The position numbers were made by a program, and so were the translations under genes. The notes under the pieces were generated by a model. It was not told the origin of the DNA and did not search any database. It saw only the letters and a list, made by a program, of their open reading frames with translations. From Brevibacterium rongguiense (GTDB lineage Bacteria; Actinomycetota; Actinomycetes; Actinomycetales; Brevibacteriaceae), in assembly GCF_009857845.1 (NCBI RefSeq), contig NZ_WWEQ01000017.1, positions 1 to 53,755 of the forward strand: DNA of 53,755 bases, given 5' to 3'. This document shows positions 24,157 through 33,213 of the stretch, piece after piece (the stretch's first letter is position 1; the number at the start of each line of letters is the position of its first letter).

Positions 24157-25068
24157 TCACGGCGCCAGGCTGCGCGCGGACTCGTAGATGCACACGCTCG
24201 CGGCGGTCGCGAGGTTGAGGCTCTCCGCCCTGCCGTAGATCGGCACGGCCACCGCAGCATCGGCGAGCGCGCGGTCGGCCTCCGGCAGCCCCCACGCCTC
24301 GTTGCCGAAGACCCACATCGTCCGGCGGGTGAGGTCCAGACCGCTCTCCCACGGGACATGGAGGTCGTGCGCCGGCGGGTGGCCGTCGGCCGCGAGCACC
24401 TGCAGGCCCCGAGCGCGGCCGAGCTCGACCACCTCGGGCAGGCCGACCCCTGTGACCACCGGCACGTGGAACAGCGACCCAGCGGTGGCCCGCACCGCCT
24501 TCGGGTTGTAGACATCGACACTCGAGGACGTGCACACGACTGCGTCGGCACCGGCCGCATCGGCCACGCGCAGCACGGTGCCGAGGTTGCCGGGGTCGCG
24601 CACCTGGGAGAGCACGACGACCAGGCGGGCGTCGCGGGTGAGGACATCGGAAAGCTCAACATCCAGGTGCTCGCAGACGCCCACAAGTCCCTGCGAGGCG
24701 ACGGTGTCGGCCACCCCGGCCAGCGCCTCGGGCTCGGCCTGGCGGATGCGCACCCCGCCCGCGGCAGCGGCCGCGAGCAGCTCCGGGTGGCGCCGGGCGG
24801 CGTGCGCCGTGGCCCATAGGTCGACGAGTGCGCCGGCCGGGCGCCCCCCGGCGGCGCCGTTGACCGTCACGCGCGCGGGGCGCACCTCGGCCTCGTGGGC
24901 GAGCGCCTCGCCCACGGCCTGCTGCCCCTCGATGAGGAAGCGCTTCGACTTCGCCCGCCAGGTGCGCGCGTGCAGCTTCGCGGCCTCCTTGAGGCGGCGG
25001 GACTGGGCGGAGGTCACCACGGGGCCCTGGAGGCCCGGGTGGAGTTCGGAGACGGCAGGAGTGCTCAT
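24157..25068 (-). CDS. TrmH/SpoU-family RNA 2'-O-methyltransferase
   Basis: SPOUT-class enzyme that methylates ribose in rRNA or tRNA using S-adenosylmethionine. The 303-residue protein has an N-terminal substrate-binding domain (FLIEGQQAVGEAL) and the three SPOUT motifs: the first in QVRDPGNLGTVLR, the second in FGNEAWGLP and the third in GRAESLNLATAASV, which form the trefoil knot and cofactor site. The target (23S rRNA is usual for genes at this spot next to rplT) cannot be fixed. The ATG at 25068 has no ribosome site but a TAGGGT -10 ends seven bases before it, so the message is probably leaderless. Confidence 0.92.
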   Translation of the reverse strand: MSTPAVSELHPGLQGPVVTSAQSRRLKEAAKLHARTWRAKSKRFLIEGQQAVGEALAHEAEVRPARVTVNGAAGGRPAGALVDLWATAHAARRHPELLAAAAAGGVRIRQAEPEALAGVADTVASQGLVGVCEHLDVELSDVLTRDARLVVVLSQVRDPGNLGTVLRVADAAGADAVVCTSSSVDVYNPKAVRATAGSLFHVPVVTGVGLPEVVELGRARGLQVLAADGHPPAHDLHVPWESGLDLTRRTMWVFGNEAWGLPEADRALADAAVAVPIYGRAESLNLATAASVCIYESARSLAP

Positions 25069-25104
25069 GCCCGCCACCCTAGCGGCCGCGGGCGCCCGGG
25101 CATA

Positions 25105-25147
25105 CGAAGCGGGGCGGCGGGAGCTGTGCTCCCGCCGCCCCGCTTCG
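25105..25147 (-). terminator. terminator of the infC-rpmI-rplT operon
   Basis: Perfect 19-bp arms (25105-25123, starting CGAAGCGGGG, and 25129-25147) around a 5-base loop, 56 bases after the rplT stop. The stem is exceptionally stable, with no U tract following, as is common in actinobacteria. Confidence 0.8.
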
Positions 25148-25202
25148 GGTGCGGCGACCGGCTGCGCGCCGGGCCGTGCGGCCGCTCGGGCGGCCGCGAG
25201 GG

Positions 25203-25592
25203 TCACGCCGCCGAGGTCTTCGGCGCGTTGACGTCGGCCGGCAGACCGGCCTTGGCCGTCGCCACGAGCGAGGCGAAGACGGCCGGGTCGTTGACCGCGA
25301 GCTCGGCGAGCATGCGGCGGTCGACCTCGACACCGGCGGCCTTGAGGCCCTGGATGAACCGGTTGTAGGTCATGCCGTTGGCGCGCGCGCCGGCATTGAT
25401 GCGCTGGATCCACAGCCGGCGGAAGTCGCCCTTGCGGGCGCGGCGATCGCGGTAGCTGTAGACGAGCGAGTGGATGACCTGCTCTTTGGCCTTGCGGTAC
25501 AGGCGCGAGCGCTGCCCGCGGTAGCCGCTTGCCCGGTCGAGGATGACCCGGCGCTTCTTCTTGGCGTTGACCGCCCTCTTCACACGTGCCAC
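25203..25592 (-). CDS. rplT: 50S ribosomal protein L20
   Basis: Assembly protein of the large subunit that binds 23S rRNA, and in several bacteria also a repressor of its own operon through the mRNA. The 129-residue protein begins [15 protein letters not shown] and has the conserved [20 protein letters not shown] region. The start codon is GTG at 25592, in a typical context for this conserved N-terminus. It ends with a short alanine- and threonine-rich tail. Last gene of infC-rpmI-rplT. Confidence 0.98.
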   Translation of the reverse strand: MARVKRAVNAKKKRRVILDRASGYRGQRSRLYRKAKEQVIHSLVYSYRDRRARKGDFRRLWIQRINAGARANGMTYNRFIQGLKAAGVEVDRRMLAELAVNDPAVFASLVATAKAGLPADVNAPKTSAA

Positions 25593-25647
25593 GTGTACTC
25601 CTTAGAAAATTGCGTCTCTGGCGGCAGCCAGCTGGACCGAAGGGTGC

Positions 25648-25845
25648 TCAGCGCTTGCCGAGGAGCTTGAGCCCCTTGGCCGCATCGCCCTTGGACAGGA
25701 CCTGATCGAGCTGGAGCCGGCGCTTGCGGCGCGACGACTTGTGCTCGGCGAGGTGGCGGTTGTTCACGCGCTCGCGCATGACCTTGCCGCTGCCGGTGAG
25801 GCGCAGGCGCTTCTTGGCGCCGCTGTGGGTCTTCTGCTTCGGCAT
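25648..25845 (-). CDS. rpmI: 50S ribosomal protein L35
   Basis: 65-residue basic large-subunit protein starting [20 protein letters not shown] and ending LKLLGKR, a full-length L35. The ATG at 25845 follows AAGGAGAACGGCACT, a strong ribosome site. It lies 86 bases downstream of infC and 55 bases upstream of rplT. In-frame sequence upstream to 25935 overlaps infC and is not coding. Confidence 0.98.
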   Translation of the reverse strand: MPKQKTHSGAKKRLRLTGSGKVMRERVNNRHLAEHKSSRRKRRLQLDQVLSKGDAAKGLKLLGKR

Positions 25846-25931
25846 AGTGCCGTTCTCCTTCTTGCCTGGCCGCGCGCGAGCGCGGCTGGACGTGCAATGC
25901 GGTAGCGCCGCGATGGCTCGCGGCGCGAGGA

Positions 25932-26567
25932 TCATTCGGCCGGGGCCTTCTTGCTGCCGGCCTTGGCCTGGGCCTCGCGCTCACGGCGCGACTTGACCTC
26001 GGCGGTCGAGCCCTTGGCCCCCTCGGACGCCTTGCGGGACTCCGCGTTCGCGTCGGCCTTCGACTTGCTGGGGGCGATCACCATGACCATGTTGCGGCCG
26101 TCGACCCGCGGCGCGGATTCGACGGAGCCCAGGTCGGAGACCTCTTCGGCGAGCTTGTTGAGCAGGCGCATGCCCATCTCCGGGCGGGACTGCTCGCGAC
26201 CGCGGAACATGATCATGACCTTGACCTTGTCGCCGCCGGCGAGGAACCGGGTGACGTGGCCCTTCTTGGTCTCGTAGTCGTGCTCGTCGATCTTGAGCCG
26301 GAACCGGATCTCCTTGAGCGCCATGTTGGCCTGGTTGCGGCGCGACTCACGGGCCTTCTGGGCCGATTCGTACTTGAACTTGCCGAAGTCCATGAGCTTG
26401 ACCACGGGCGGCTTGGCCTGCGGCGCCACCTCGACGAGGTCGAGATCGGCTTCGCGGGCGAGATCGAGCGCTTTGCGGATGGCGACGATGCCCACCTGTT
26501 CCCCATTGGGGCCCACGAGGCGGACTTCCGGAACCCGGATCCGATCATTGATGCGCGGCTCGCTGAT
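25932..26567 (-). CDS. infC: Translation initiation factor IF-3, probable ATC start
   Basis: IF-3 binds the 30S subunit and enforces proper start codons. The 211-residue protein has the N domain ([18 protein letters not shown]), the lysine-rich linker ([11 protein letters not shown]) and the C domain ([16 protein letters not shown], then [10 protein letters not shown]), plus a charged actinobacterial tail of about 35 residues. The best start is ATC at 26567: AAGGAGAG (26573-26580) lies five bases upstream and the next codons are SEPRIND, where other IF-3 proteins begin. A non-AUG start is the known basis of IF-3 autoregulation in E. coli (AUU). An ATG at 26609 is in frame but sits inside the leader structure. 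Length with ATC fits. Confidence 0.93.
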   Translation of the reverse strand: MSEPRINDRIRVPEVRLVGPNGEQVGIVAIRKALDLAREADLDLVEVAPQAKPPVVKLMDFGKFKYESAQKARESRRNQANMALKEIRFRLKIDEHDYETKKGHVTRFLAGGDKVKVMIMFRGREQSRPEMGMRLLNKLAEEVSDLGSVESAPRVDGRNMVMVIAPSKSKADANAESRKASEGAKGSTAEVKSRREREAQAKAGSKKAPAE

Positions 26568-26589
26568 GTGTTCTCTCCTTCTCACGAAT

Positions 26590-26672
26590 GCGGTGATCGC
26601 GCGCCGCATGGGAAAGGGCTCCCTGCGACGCATGCGAAGGGAGCCCGAGAGGAACCGCGGTGCGATCACCGC
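26590..26672 (-). ncRNA. structured leader of infC (candidate cis-regulatory RNA)
   Basis: Nested stems lie directly upstream of the infC ribosome site. The outer stem pairs 26590-26600 (GCGGTGATCGC) with 26662-26672 perfectly over 11 bp; the inner stem pairs 26616-26624 (GGGCTCCCT) with 26638-26646 over 9 bp, with a 13-base loop containing GCATGC. The 3' edge of the outer stem is nine bases from the AAGGAG. IF-3/L35/L20 operons are controlled through their leaders in other phyla by L20 or transcription attenuation. On the coding strand the inner stem is followed by TTTCCC. The family is not one I can name. Confidence 0.65.
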
Positions 26673-26830
26673 TGCGCCCCGCGTGAAACAGAGGCGAATT
26701 CCGTACCCGATCGCCAGCGGCGATCCAGGTGGGAGCGCGAGCTCCGCTTTGCACCCTGCCAGTGTACTACGCATCGCCGATGGGCGCACGCGCCGGGGCC
26801 GAACGGACCCCGGCGGCCCGCAGGCCCCCC

Positions 26831-26885
26831 GGCCGAGGCGCGCCTCGGCCGGCACATTCCTCGGGCCGAGGTGCGCCTCGGCCCG
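26831..26885. repeat. tandem GGCCGAGGCGC palindromes
   Basis: Two hairpins lie side by side just upstream of the DUF1844 gene: a perfect 20-bp palindrome at 26831-26850 (GGCCGAGGCGCGCCTCGGCC) and 10-bp arms at 26862-26871 and 26876-26885 around a TGCG loop. They share the CCGAGG core with the repeats at 1972, 3666 and 29734. Located between divergent infC and the DUF1844 gene, where a terminator is not expected. Confidence 0.65.
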
Positions 26886-26922
26886 GTGCGCTGGGAGGAC
26901 CGGGCTGTGGGAAGCTGGGCGC

Positions 26923-27327
26923 ATGAGCCAACACACCCACCGGTTCGAAGCCGACGGAGCAGATAACGCGGCACAGCAGCACGCCGCCGAGCAGCAGGCG
27001 CTGCGCGATATCGCCGAGGTGCCCGCCGTCGAGGTCATCTCCTCGGCCGCCGTCCACCTCATGAGCGCCGCCGCGGTCAAGTGCGGGCTCGCCGAGGACG
27101 GGCCCGAGGGGTCGGGGGCCGACCTCGCCGACCTCGACGAGGCGCGCAAGCTCATCACCGCCCTGGCCGGACTCGTGACGGCCGGGTCGACGGAGATCGG
27201 CGACCACCACGCGCGCCCGCTGCGCGATGGGCTGCGCAGCCTTCAGCTGGCCTTCCGTGAGGCCTCCGCGCACCCGGACCGCCCCGGCATGGGACCGGGC
27301 GAGAAGTACACGGGCCCCGTCGCCTGA
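26923..27327 (+). CDS. DUF1844 family protein
   Basis: 134-residue protein of unknown function. The central [19 protein letters not shown] and the later [19 protein letters not shown] match the DUF1844 family, found next to infC and the hisA/SseB genes in many actinobacteria. It is soluble, acidic and mostly helical, without a signal peptide. The ATG at 26923 has no clear ribosome site. Its neighbour on the plus strand, furA, starts 164 bases later beyond a strong terminator, so it is probably monocistronic. Confidence 0.85.
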   Translation: MSQHTHRFEADGADNAAQQHAAEQQALRDIAEVPAVEVISSAAVHLMSAAAVKCGLAEDGPEGSGADLADLDEARKLITALAGLVTAGSTEIGDHHARPLRDGLRSLQLAFREASAHPDRPGMGPGEKYTGPVA

Positions 27328-27424
27328 GCCCGCAGCGCCCACCGCGCCACAACGGCGCGACGACGCTGCCGCCGCGCACCGCGGCCCAGCCCCGGCCCCG
27401 CCGCCCCTCACCGCGCCCGCCCGG

Positions 27425-27453
27425 AAAGGTCTGCCTCACTGAGGCAGACCTTT
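27425..27453. terminator. 29-bp perfect palindrome, terminator between DUF1844 and furA
   Basis: Arms AAAGGTCTGCCTCA (27425-27438) and TGAGGCAGACCTTT (27440-27453) pair perfectly over 14 bp around a single C and are followed on the plus strand by a T-rich tail (CTTGATT). This is a classic intrinsic terminator shape, working in both directions. It ends two bases before the furA -35, so it could also be a regulator-binding palindrome. Confidence 0.7.
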
Positions 27454-27454
27454 C

Positions 27455-27483
27455 TTGATTCATTCCAGAAAACTACCTAGCGT
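27455..27483 (+). promoter_or_regulatory. furA promoter with FurA-type AT-rich operator
   Basis: TTGATT (27455-27460) and TAGCGT (27478-27483) are separated by exactly 17 bases, and the furA GTG starts seven bases after the -10, so transcription should begin at the start codon. Between them lies CATTCCAGAAAACTACC, an AT-rich island that closely resembles, from memory, the TTGACTGATTCCAGAAA motif to which mycobacterial FurA binds upstream of its own leaderless gene. Confidence 0.65.
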
Positions 27484-27490
27484 AGCGAAC

Positions 27491-27964
27491 GTGACGACGA
27501 CACCGAACCCCGCCGCGGAGGCCATCCGCGCCGCCGGCCTGCGCGTCACCGCACCACGGCAGGCCGTCTACGACGCACTGGCCGCCGACCGCGCCCACCC
27601 CGACGCCGAGCAGATCACCGCCGCCGCGCGGGCGCTGCTGGGCCGCGTCTCGCAGCAGGCCGTCTACGACGTGCTCGCCGCGTTCGAGCGCGCGGACCTG
27701 GTCCGCTGCATCGACCCGGCCGGCTCCCCGGCGGCGCGCTACGAGCTCCAGACGCACGACAACCATCACCACCTGGTGTGCACGTCGTGCCGGCGGATCG
27801 TCGACGTCGAGTGCGGTGCGGACACGGTGCCGTGCATGCACCCCTCCGCCGACCACGGCTTCGCCCTCGAGGCCACCGAGGTCGTCTACTGGGGCCGGTG
27901 CCCGCAGTGCCAGGAATCCGGCGAGGAGGACTCGCCGACCACCCGTCCTAAGGAGAACCCATGA
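27491..27964 (+). CDS. furA: Fur-family regulator (FurA/CatR-like)
   Basis: Metal-dependent, peroxide-sensing type repressor. The 157-residue protein has the N-terminal winged helix ([15 protein letters not shown], then [20 protein letters not shown]), the histidine-rich [12 protein letters not shown] motif of the metal site, a second CXXC in GRCPQCQ, and [16 protein letters not shown]. The start is GTG at 27491 with no ribosome site but a well-placed promoter; the ATG at 27455 would lie inside the -35. It overlaps katA by four bases (ATGA), the hallmark of FurA-type regulators that control a linked catalase gene. Metal (iron or manganese) not determinable. Confidence 0.92.
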   Translation: MTTTPNPAAEAIRAAGLRVTAPRQAVYDALAADRAHPDAEQITAAARALLGRVSQQAVYDVLAAFERADLVRCIDPAGSPAARYELQTHDNHHHLVCTSCRRIVDVECGADTVPCMHPSADHGFALEATEVVYWGRCPQCQESGEEDSPTTRPKENP

Positions 27965-29481
27965 CGGAGAGCTTCACGACCAACGACTTCGGCATCCCAG
28001 TGGGCAGCGACCAGCACTCGCTCACCATCGGGCCCAACGGCCCCATCCTCCTGCAGGACCACTACCTCATCGAGAAGCTCGCCCACTTCAACCGCGAGCG
28101 GGTCCCGGAGCGCGTGGTCCACGCCAAGGGCGGCGGCGCCTTCGGCACGCTGACGATCACGAACGACGTCTCGAAGTACACCCGCGCCGCGGTCTTCCAG
28201 CCCGGCACGCAGACCGAGATGCTCGCACGCTTCTCGACCGTGGCCGGCGAGCAGGGCTCCCCGGACACGTGGCGCGACCCGCGCGGGTTCGCCCTGAAGT
28301 TCTACACGACCGAGGGCAACCTCGACATTGTGGGCAACAACACGCCCGTGTTCTTCATCCGCGACGCCATCCAGTTCCCCGACTTCATCCACTCCCAGAA
28401 GCGCAAGACCGGCTCGGGCCTGCGCGATCACAACATGCAGTGGGACTTCTGGACCCAGGTGCCGGCCTCGGCCCACCAGGTCACCTACCTCATGGGCGAC
28501 CGCGGCATCCCGCGCTCGTGGCGCGAGCAGAACGGCTACGGCTCGCACACCTTCCAGTGGATCAACGCCGAGGGCGAGCGCTACTGGGTGAAGTACCACT
28601 TCCACTCGAACCAGAAGCAGGAGTTCATCGAGGCCAACGGCCACGAGGGCTTCTCCGCCGACGAGGCGAACGAGATGGCCGGAATCGACGCCGACTACCA
28701 CCGGCGCGACCTCTACGAGGCGATCGAGGCCGGGAACTACCCGAGCTGGGACGTCAAGGTCCAGATCATGCCCTACGCCGAGGCCGCCGACTACCACATC
28801 AACCCGTTCGACGTGACGAAGATCTGGCCGCACTCGGACTACCCGCTCATCGACGTGGGCCGCTTCGAGCTCAACCGCAATCCGGAGGACTTCTTCTCCG
28901 AGATCGAGCAGGCGGCCTTCGCGCCCTCGAACCTGGTGCCCGGCACGGGCCTGAGCCCGGACAAGATGCTCATGGGCCGGATCTTCGCCTATGCCGACAT
29001 CCACCGCTACCGGATCGGCGCGAACTACGCCCAGCTGCCGGTCAACCGGCCCAAGAACGCGGCCAAGCACAGCTACTCGATGCACGGCTCGATGTCCTAC
29101 GAGAACTATCCGAAGGACCAGGCCGAGTACGCCCCCAACAGCTACGGCGGCCCGCACGCGGACCCGCAGCGCACGACGGAGGACAACCTCGTCGACGTCG
29201 AGGGCGCGGTCATGCGCTCGGTGGAGACGCTGCGGCCCGACGACGGTGACTTCAACCAGGCCGGCGAGCTCGTGCGCAACGTGCTCGACGACGCCGCCCG
29301 CGACCGGATGGTGGGCAACATCTCCGGCCACCTGCTCAACGGCGTGCGCGAGCCGGTGCTCAGCCGCGCCTTCCAGTACTGGAAGAACGTCGACGCCGAG
29401 CTCGGCGGGCGCATCGAGAACGTCGTGCGCGGCGCGCAGTCCGACGAGCACACCTCGGACACGCTCAACGCGCCGAGCTGA
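27961..29481 (+). CDS. katA: Monofunctional haem catalase
   Basis: Decomposes hydrogen peroxide to water and oxygen. The 506-residue protein is a small-subunit (clade 3-like) catalase: catalytic His54 in [11 protein letters not shown], the [20 protein letters not shown] segment, and the proximal haem ligand Tyr344 in [10 protein letters not shown]. The length excludes the large-subunit KatE type, and the sequence is unrelated to KatG. It starts at the ATG overlapping furA, so it is translationally coupled and under peroxide or metal control. A strong terminator follows. No signal peptide. Confidence 0.97.
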   Translation: MTESFTTNDFGIPVGSDQHSLTIGPNGPILLQDHYLIEKLAHFNRERVPERVVHAKGGGAFGTLTITNDVSKYTRAAVFQPGTQTEMLARFSTVAGEQGSPDTWRDPRGFALKFYTTEGNLDIVGNNTPVFFIRDAIQFPDFIHSQKRKTGSGLRDHNMQWDFWTQVPASAHQVTYLMGDRGIPRSWREQNGYGSHTFQWINAEGERYWVKYHFHSNQKQEFIEANGHEGFSADEANEMAGIDADYHRRDLYEAIEAGNYPSWDVKVQIMPYAEAADYHINPFDVTKIWPHSDYPLIDVGRFELNRNPEDFFSEIEQAAFAPSNLVPGTGLSPDKMLMGRIFAYADIHRYRIGANYAQLPVNRPKNAAKHSYSMHGSMSYENYPKDQAEYAPNSYGGPHADPQRTTEDNLVDVEGAVMRSVETLRPDDGDFNQAGELVRNVLDDAARDRMVGNISGHLLNGVREPVLSRAFQYWKNVDAELGGRIENVVRGAQSDEHTSDTLNAPS

Positions 29482-29509
29482 GCGAACCGCAGACACCGTC
29501 CCGCACCCA

Positions 29510-29541
29510 GGGGGCCCGGGCGCTTCGGCGCCCGGGCCCCC
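29510..29541 (+). terminator. katA terminator
   Basis: Perfect 14-bp arms (29510-29523, GGGGGCCCGGGCGC, and 29528-29541) around a TTCG tetraloop, 28 bases after the katA stop. Bases 29542-29771 between here and the SseB-family gene carry no gene, only GC-rich direct repeats of CAGCCGGGCCG and one CCGGGCCGAGGCGCG (29734-29748). Confidence 0.85.
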
Positions 29542-29771
29542 TTGCGCTGCTGCGGGCCCGCGCGCGCGTCGCCCGCACGGTCGGCGAAATGGGCGGCAGC
29601 CGGGCGCGGCACTCGGAGCTGCACGAGCAGCCGGGCCGGGCGGGCACCTCGGCTGCTGTACCGCTGTGCGGTCAGCCGGGCCGAAGTGGGGACCGGGCGG
29701 TCAGCCGGGCCGCGGCCGGAACCGGGCAGGGCTCCGGGCCGAGGCGCGCGGAGCGATGCGGCGGACGGGGC

Positions 29772-30614
29772 TCAGGCGCGCAGGGAGAGGGTGAGGGAGT
29801 CCGCGCGCTCGGCGAGCACCTCGTTCGCGGACAGGCGCTCCTGGACCACGCCCAGCTCCGCGGCGGAGGGCTGGCGCGAGCAGGTGAGGGTCAGCGCCAC
29901 CTCGGGCCCGGCGGTGCCGACCTGTGCGGTGCCCGGCCCCACGCCGGCGGCGTCGATCCAGTCGAGGCCAGCCGTGGCGCGCGCACACGCGCGGGCCACT
30001 GCCTCATCCGCCCACGCCGGGGTCCATGCGCGGCCCTGGATGAACGCCCACAGCGCGGGGCGGCGCACGACGAACGTGTGCGCGGTGCCCGGATCGAGCA
30101 CGAGCAGCTGGGCGCCCTCCTCGATGGCGGCGGCCGCCATGCGCTCCGCCTCGATCGGCACCGGCCGGGCGGCATCGGCCCAGGCAGTGAGCGCGGGGAT
30201 GTCCGTGAAGCAGGGGGTGGCCTCCCGCCCGTCCTCCGCGGCCAGGCGCACCATGGCCATCTCCGAGCGGTTGTCGTGGACGAAGCCTCGCTCGTCGCTC
30301 ACGTGCTCGACCGCCGTGGGCAGCACCGGCGCATAGAGGCGCGCTGCGCGCAGGGCTGTGAGCACGCCGGTGTGGGCCGCCGGGTCCAGCGGCGCGGCGG
30401 CCACGGCCTCGAGTGCTGACCGCAGGGCCGGATCGGCCCGACCGTCATCGCCGGAGAACGGGTTGGGGCGCAGGGTGCGCCCGGCCCAGGGGGTCCCGGC
30501 CGAATCCGCGATGTTCGGCGCGCTGGCCGCAGACGCGCCGTGCGCCGCCGAGGCATCCGGGGCGGGCGCGCTCGCGGCGGCGCCCGCACCGGGGGTGCGC
30601 TCGGCCCGGCTCAC
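29772..30614 (-). CDS. SseB-family protein
   Basis: 280-residue soluble protein. After a disordered alanine- and proline-rich N-terminus (about residues 1-45) comes a [11 protein letters not shown] motif, an SseB-like N domain (about 55-170; LYAPVLPTA, then [12 protein letters not shown]) and a C-terminal domain ([17 protein letters not shown] onward). In actinobacteria this family commonly follows hisA/priA; its molecular function is unknown. The GTG at 30614 overlaps the hisA stop by four bases (GTGA), so it is the last gene of the histidine operon. The enterobacterial SseB name refers to fold only. Confidence 0.85.
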   Translation of the reverse strand: MSRAERTPGAGAAASAPAPDASAAHGASAASAPNIADSAGTPWAGRTLRPNPFSGDDGRADPALRSALEAVAAAPLDPAAHTGVLTALRAARLYAPVLPTAVEHVSDERGFVHDNRSEMAMVRLAAEDGREATPCFTDIPALTAWADAARPVPIEAERMAAAAIEEGAQLLVLDPGTAHTFVVRRPALWAFIQGRAWTPAWADEAVARACARATAGLDWIDAAGVGPGTAQVGTAGPEVALTLTCSRQPSAAELGVVQERLSANEVLAERADSLTLSLRA

Positions 30615-31357
30615 TGGGCGCCGGCGACGTCGAGCGCCTCGGGCAGGGTGAAGCGGCCCGCGTAGAGCGCCTTGCCGACGATCGCGGCCTCGACGCCCTC
30701 GGGGACGAGCTCGCGGAGAGCCGCGAGGTCGGCCAGTTCGGAGATCCCGCCGGAGGCGACGACCGGCCGGTCCGTGCGAGCGCAGACCTCGCGCAGCAGC
30801 TCCGTGTTGGGCCCGCGCAGGGTCCCGTCCTTCGTCACATCGGTGACGACATACCGGGCGCAGCCGGCCTCCTCCAGCTGGGCGAGGACGTCCCAGAGCT
30901 CGCCGCCCTCCTCCGTCCAGCCGCGGGCGGCGAGCGTGGTGCCGCGCACGTCCAGGCCGATGGCGATCCGGTCGCCGTACGTGGCGATCGCCTCGGCGGT
31001 CCAGGCGGGATTCTCCAGGGCGGCGGTGCCGATGTTCACGCGCTCGGCCCCGGTGTCGAGCGCTCGCTCGAGCGAGTCGGTGTCGCGGATGCCGCCGGAG
31101 AGCTCCACGCTGATCGACACGGACTTCGTCACCTGGCGCAGGAGGTCGTAGTTCGACCCGCGGCCGAACGCGGCGTCGAGATCGACGAGGTGGATCCATT
31201 CGGCCCCGGCCTGCTCGAACTGGCCGGCCGCGTCGAGCGGGGAGCCGTAGGAGGTCTCGGTGCCGGCCTCGCCCTGGACGAGCCGGACCGCCCGGCCGTC
31301 GGCGACGTCCACGGCGGGCAGCAGCGTGAGTGCGGGTGCGCTGGCGATTTCGCTCAT
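30611..31357 (-). CDS. priA: Phosphoribosyl isomerase (HisA/PriA)
   Basis: TIM-barrel isomerase that converts ProFAR to PRFAR in histidine synthesis; in actinobacteria the same enzyme (PriA) usually also does the TrpF step. The 248-residue protein has the catalytic aspartate in [18 protein letters not shown] and the second in [13 protein letters not shown], with the GGIRD and GGI phosphate motifs. Whether it is bifunctional cannot be read off with certainty, but no trpF is in the window. It overlaps hisH by four bases (ATGA). A TAGGAT six bases before its ATG, inside hisH, may be an internal promoter. Confidence 0.95.
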   Translation of the reverse strand: MSEIASAPALTLLPAVDVADGRAVRLVQGEAGTETSYGSPLDAAGQFEQAGAEWIHLVDLDAAFGRGSNYDLLRQVTKSVSISVELSGGIRDTDSLERALDTGAERVNIGTAALENPAWTAEAIATYGDRIAIGLDVRGTTLAARGWTEEGGELWDVLAQLEEAGCARYVVTDVTKDGTLRGPNTELLREVCARTDRPVVASGGISELADLAALRELVPEGVEAAIVGKALYAGRFTLPEALDVAGAQ

Positions 31358-31980
31358 GCGCCCATCCTAGACAGCGCCTCCAGCCAGTTGCGCAGGAGGT
31401 GGAGGCCGGCGTCGGCGGACTTCTCGGGGTGGAACTGCACGGCCCACGTGGTGCCGTCCTCGACCGCGGCGACGAAGTCCTCCCCCGCCCGGGTGAGGGC
31501 GGCGGGCGCCCCCGGCGGCGGGGTGTGGGCGGCGAACGAGTGGACGAAGTAGAACCGCTCGTCCTCGATGCCGGCGAACATCTGGGAGCCGGCGGGCGCG
31601 GCCACGGTGTCCCAGCCCATGTGGGGCACGATCAGCGCGCGCAGCCGGGTGACCTCACCGGGCCACAGGCCCACGCCGGCGTCGGTCAGCCCGTGCTCGG
31701 TGCCGGAGGAGAAGAGCACCTGGAGGCCGACGCAGATCCCCAGGAGCGGCCGCTGCTGGGCGTGGCGCCGGCGGATGAGCTCCACCGCGCCCACCCCGCG
31801 CAGGCCGTCCATGACCGCGGAGAAGGCGCCCACGCCGGGGACGACGAGGCCCTGCGCGGCCTCGGCACGCACCGGGTCTGCCGTCAGCTCGACGCTCGCC
31901 CCGGCGGCTTCGAGGGCGCGCACCGCGGAGCGCACATTGCCCGAGCCGTAGTCGAGCACCACGATCTCGGGGGCGCTCAT
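31354..31980 (-). CDS. hisH: Imidazole glycerol phosphate synthase subunit HisH
   Basis: Glutaminase that supplies ammonia to HisF for imidazole ring closure. The 208-residue protein has the class I amidotransferase triad: Cys in GICVGLQVL, His and Glu in AVQFHPEKS, and the YGSGN N-terminal segment and PHMGW motif of HisH. Length is normal. HisF is not present in the window, so it must be encoded elsewhere. The ATG overlaps the upstream membrane-protein gene by four bases. Confidence 0.96.
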   Translation of the reverse strand: MSAPEIVVLDYGSGNVRSAVRALEAAGASVELTADPVRAEAAQGLVVPGVGAFSAVMDGLRGVGAVELIRRRHAQQRPLLGICVGLQVLFSSGTEHGLTDAGVGLWPGEVTRLRALIVPHMGWDTVAAPAGSQMFAGIEDERFYFVHSFAAHTPPPGAPAALTRAGEDFVAAVEDGTTWAVQFHPEKSADAGLHLLRNWLEALSRMGA

Positions 31981-32573
31981 GCCCGGCCCGCCAGCAGCCG
32001 GCTCACGCGGAACAGCGAGAAGCCCAGCACGAGCGCGCCCAGGCCGACCGCGAACCACGCGGGGCCGGTCCCGGCCAGCGCGACGAGGGCGCCGGCGACG
32101 ACCGCGATGACGGCGAGCAGCGCGACGACCATCCACAGCAGGGCGGTGCGGGCGAGGGCGGCGCGCGCGGGCGTCATCGCCGCGGCCGAGGCCTGCATGC
32201 GCGACATCGACGCGGTGTCGATGCGGCCCTCGACATCGGCCGGGTCGAGCGCTTCGAGCAGCAGCGACTCGACCTCGCCCGGCAGGTTGGTCAGCGCGAG
32301 CCCGGCGGGCACATCGGCCTCCCTGGCACCGTTGCGGTAGTGGCCGGCGTCGATCTGCTCGTCGCTGCGCACGAGGAGGAGCACCTCGTGGTCGCGGGCG
32401 AGCTCGGAGATCTTCGCGGCCGCAGCGTTGCCGGCCTCCACGTCCGTGCCCGAGGCGACGATCGCGGTGAAGTCCCCCACCGGCACGACGTCGCCGCCGA
32501 TGCCGGAGAGCACGCAGGCGGCGGCGAGCTGATCTGCCCGGCCGAAGGGCGTGACGACGACGGTTCGGCTCAC
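31977..32573 (-). CDS. Unknown membrane protein inside the his operon
   Basis: 198 residues. The N-terminal half (about residues 1-120) is soluble with a [16 protein letters not shown] start and an alternating alpha/beta pattern; then come two hydrophobic segments (about 143-165 and 170-188) and a short [10 protein letters not shown] tail. I do not recognise the family. It is locked between hisB and hisH by four-base overlaps at both ends (GTGA and ATGA), so it is made with the histidine enzymes. It is not a known histidine-pathway protein. The GTG at 32573 is the only start consistent with the overlap. Confidence 0.75.
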   Translation of the reverse strand: MSRTVVVTPFGRADQLAAACVLSGIGGDVVPVGDFTAIVASGTDVEAGNAAAAKISELARDHEVLLLVRSDEQIDAGHYRNGAREADVPAGLALTNLPGEVESLLLEALDPADVEGRIDTASMSRMQASAAAMTPARAALARTALLWMVVALLAVIAVVAGALVALAGTGPAWFAVGLGALVLGFSLFRVSRLLAGRA

Positions 32574-33213
32574 AGCGACCCCTTCGTGCTCGGCACGCCG
32601 ACCACGCGCGGGTCCGGCTCGATCGCGGTGCGCAGCGCACGGGCGAACGCCTTGAACTGCGCCTCGGCGATGTGGTGGGGGTCCCGCCCGGTCACGAGCT
32701 CCAGGTGGACGGTCAGCCCGGCGGCGAACGCCAGCGACTCGAGCGCGTGGCCGGTCAGCACCCGGTGAAGTGCCCGCCGATGAGGTGGGTGAGCTGGCCG
32801 GCGGACTCCCCCGAGTGGACGAAGTAGGGCCGGCCGCTGACATCGACGACGCAGCGGGCGAGCGCCTCGTCGAGCGGGACCGCGGCATCGCCGTAGCGGC
32901 GGATGCCCGCCTTGTCCCCGAGGGCCTCGCGCAGCGCCTGCCCGATGACGATCGCCGTGTCCTCGACCGTGTGGTGGGCGTCGATGTGCGTGTCGCCGCG
33001 CGCGCTCACGTCCAGGTCGATGAGCGAGTGCTTCGCCAGCGCCGTGAGCATGTGGTCGAAGAACGGCACCTGCGTGGCGATCGCCGCCGCGCCCGTCCCA
33101 TCGAGGTCGAGGCTGACGCTGACCTGGGACTCGGAGGTGGAGCGCGCGCGCTCGGCGCGCCGCGCCGGCGCGGTGCTTCCCGCGGGGCCGGGGGGCTGGG
33201 GGCTGTTCGTCAT
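32570..33213 (-). pseudogene. hisB: Imidazoleglycerol-phosphate dehydratase, frameshifted
   Basis: Dehydratase of histidine synthesis, split across two frames. The N part (33213 to a stop at 32755) carries the first metal-binding motif DAHHTVEDT and ends HFTGC; the C part (open from 32761, GTG) continues [14 protein letters not shown] and holds the second motif [11 protein letters not shown] and the standard ending STKGSL. Both motifs are needed for the manganese site, so neither half should work alone. One extra base in the CCC run at 32761-32763 restores a continuous frame of about 214 residues. All other his genes look intact, which makes a sequencing error or a recent mutation the likeliest causes. 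Confidence 0.8.

Noticed and set aside
26568-26609. ATG at 26609 as the infC start
   Set aside because: It would add 14 unconserved residues, lies inside the leader hairpin, and its possible ribosome site (GGGAGC, eight or more bases off) is poor compared with the AAGGAGAG five bases before the ATC.
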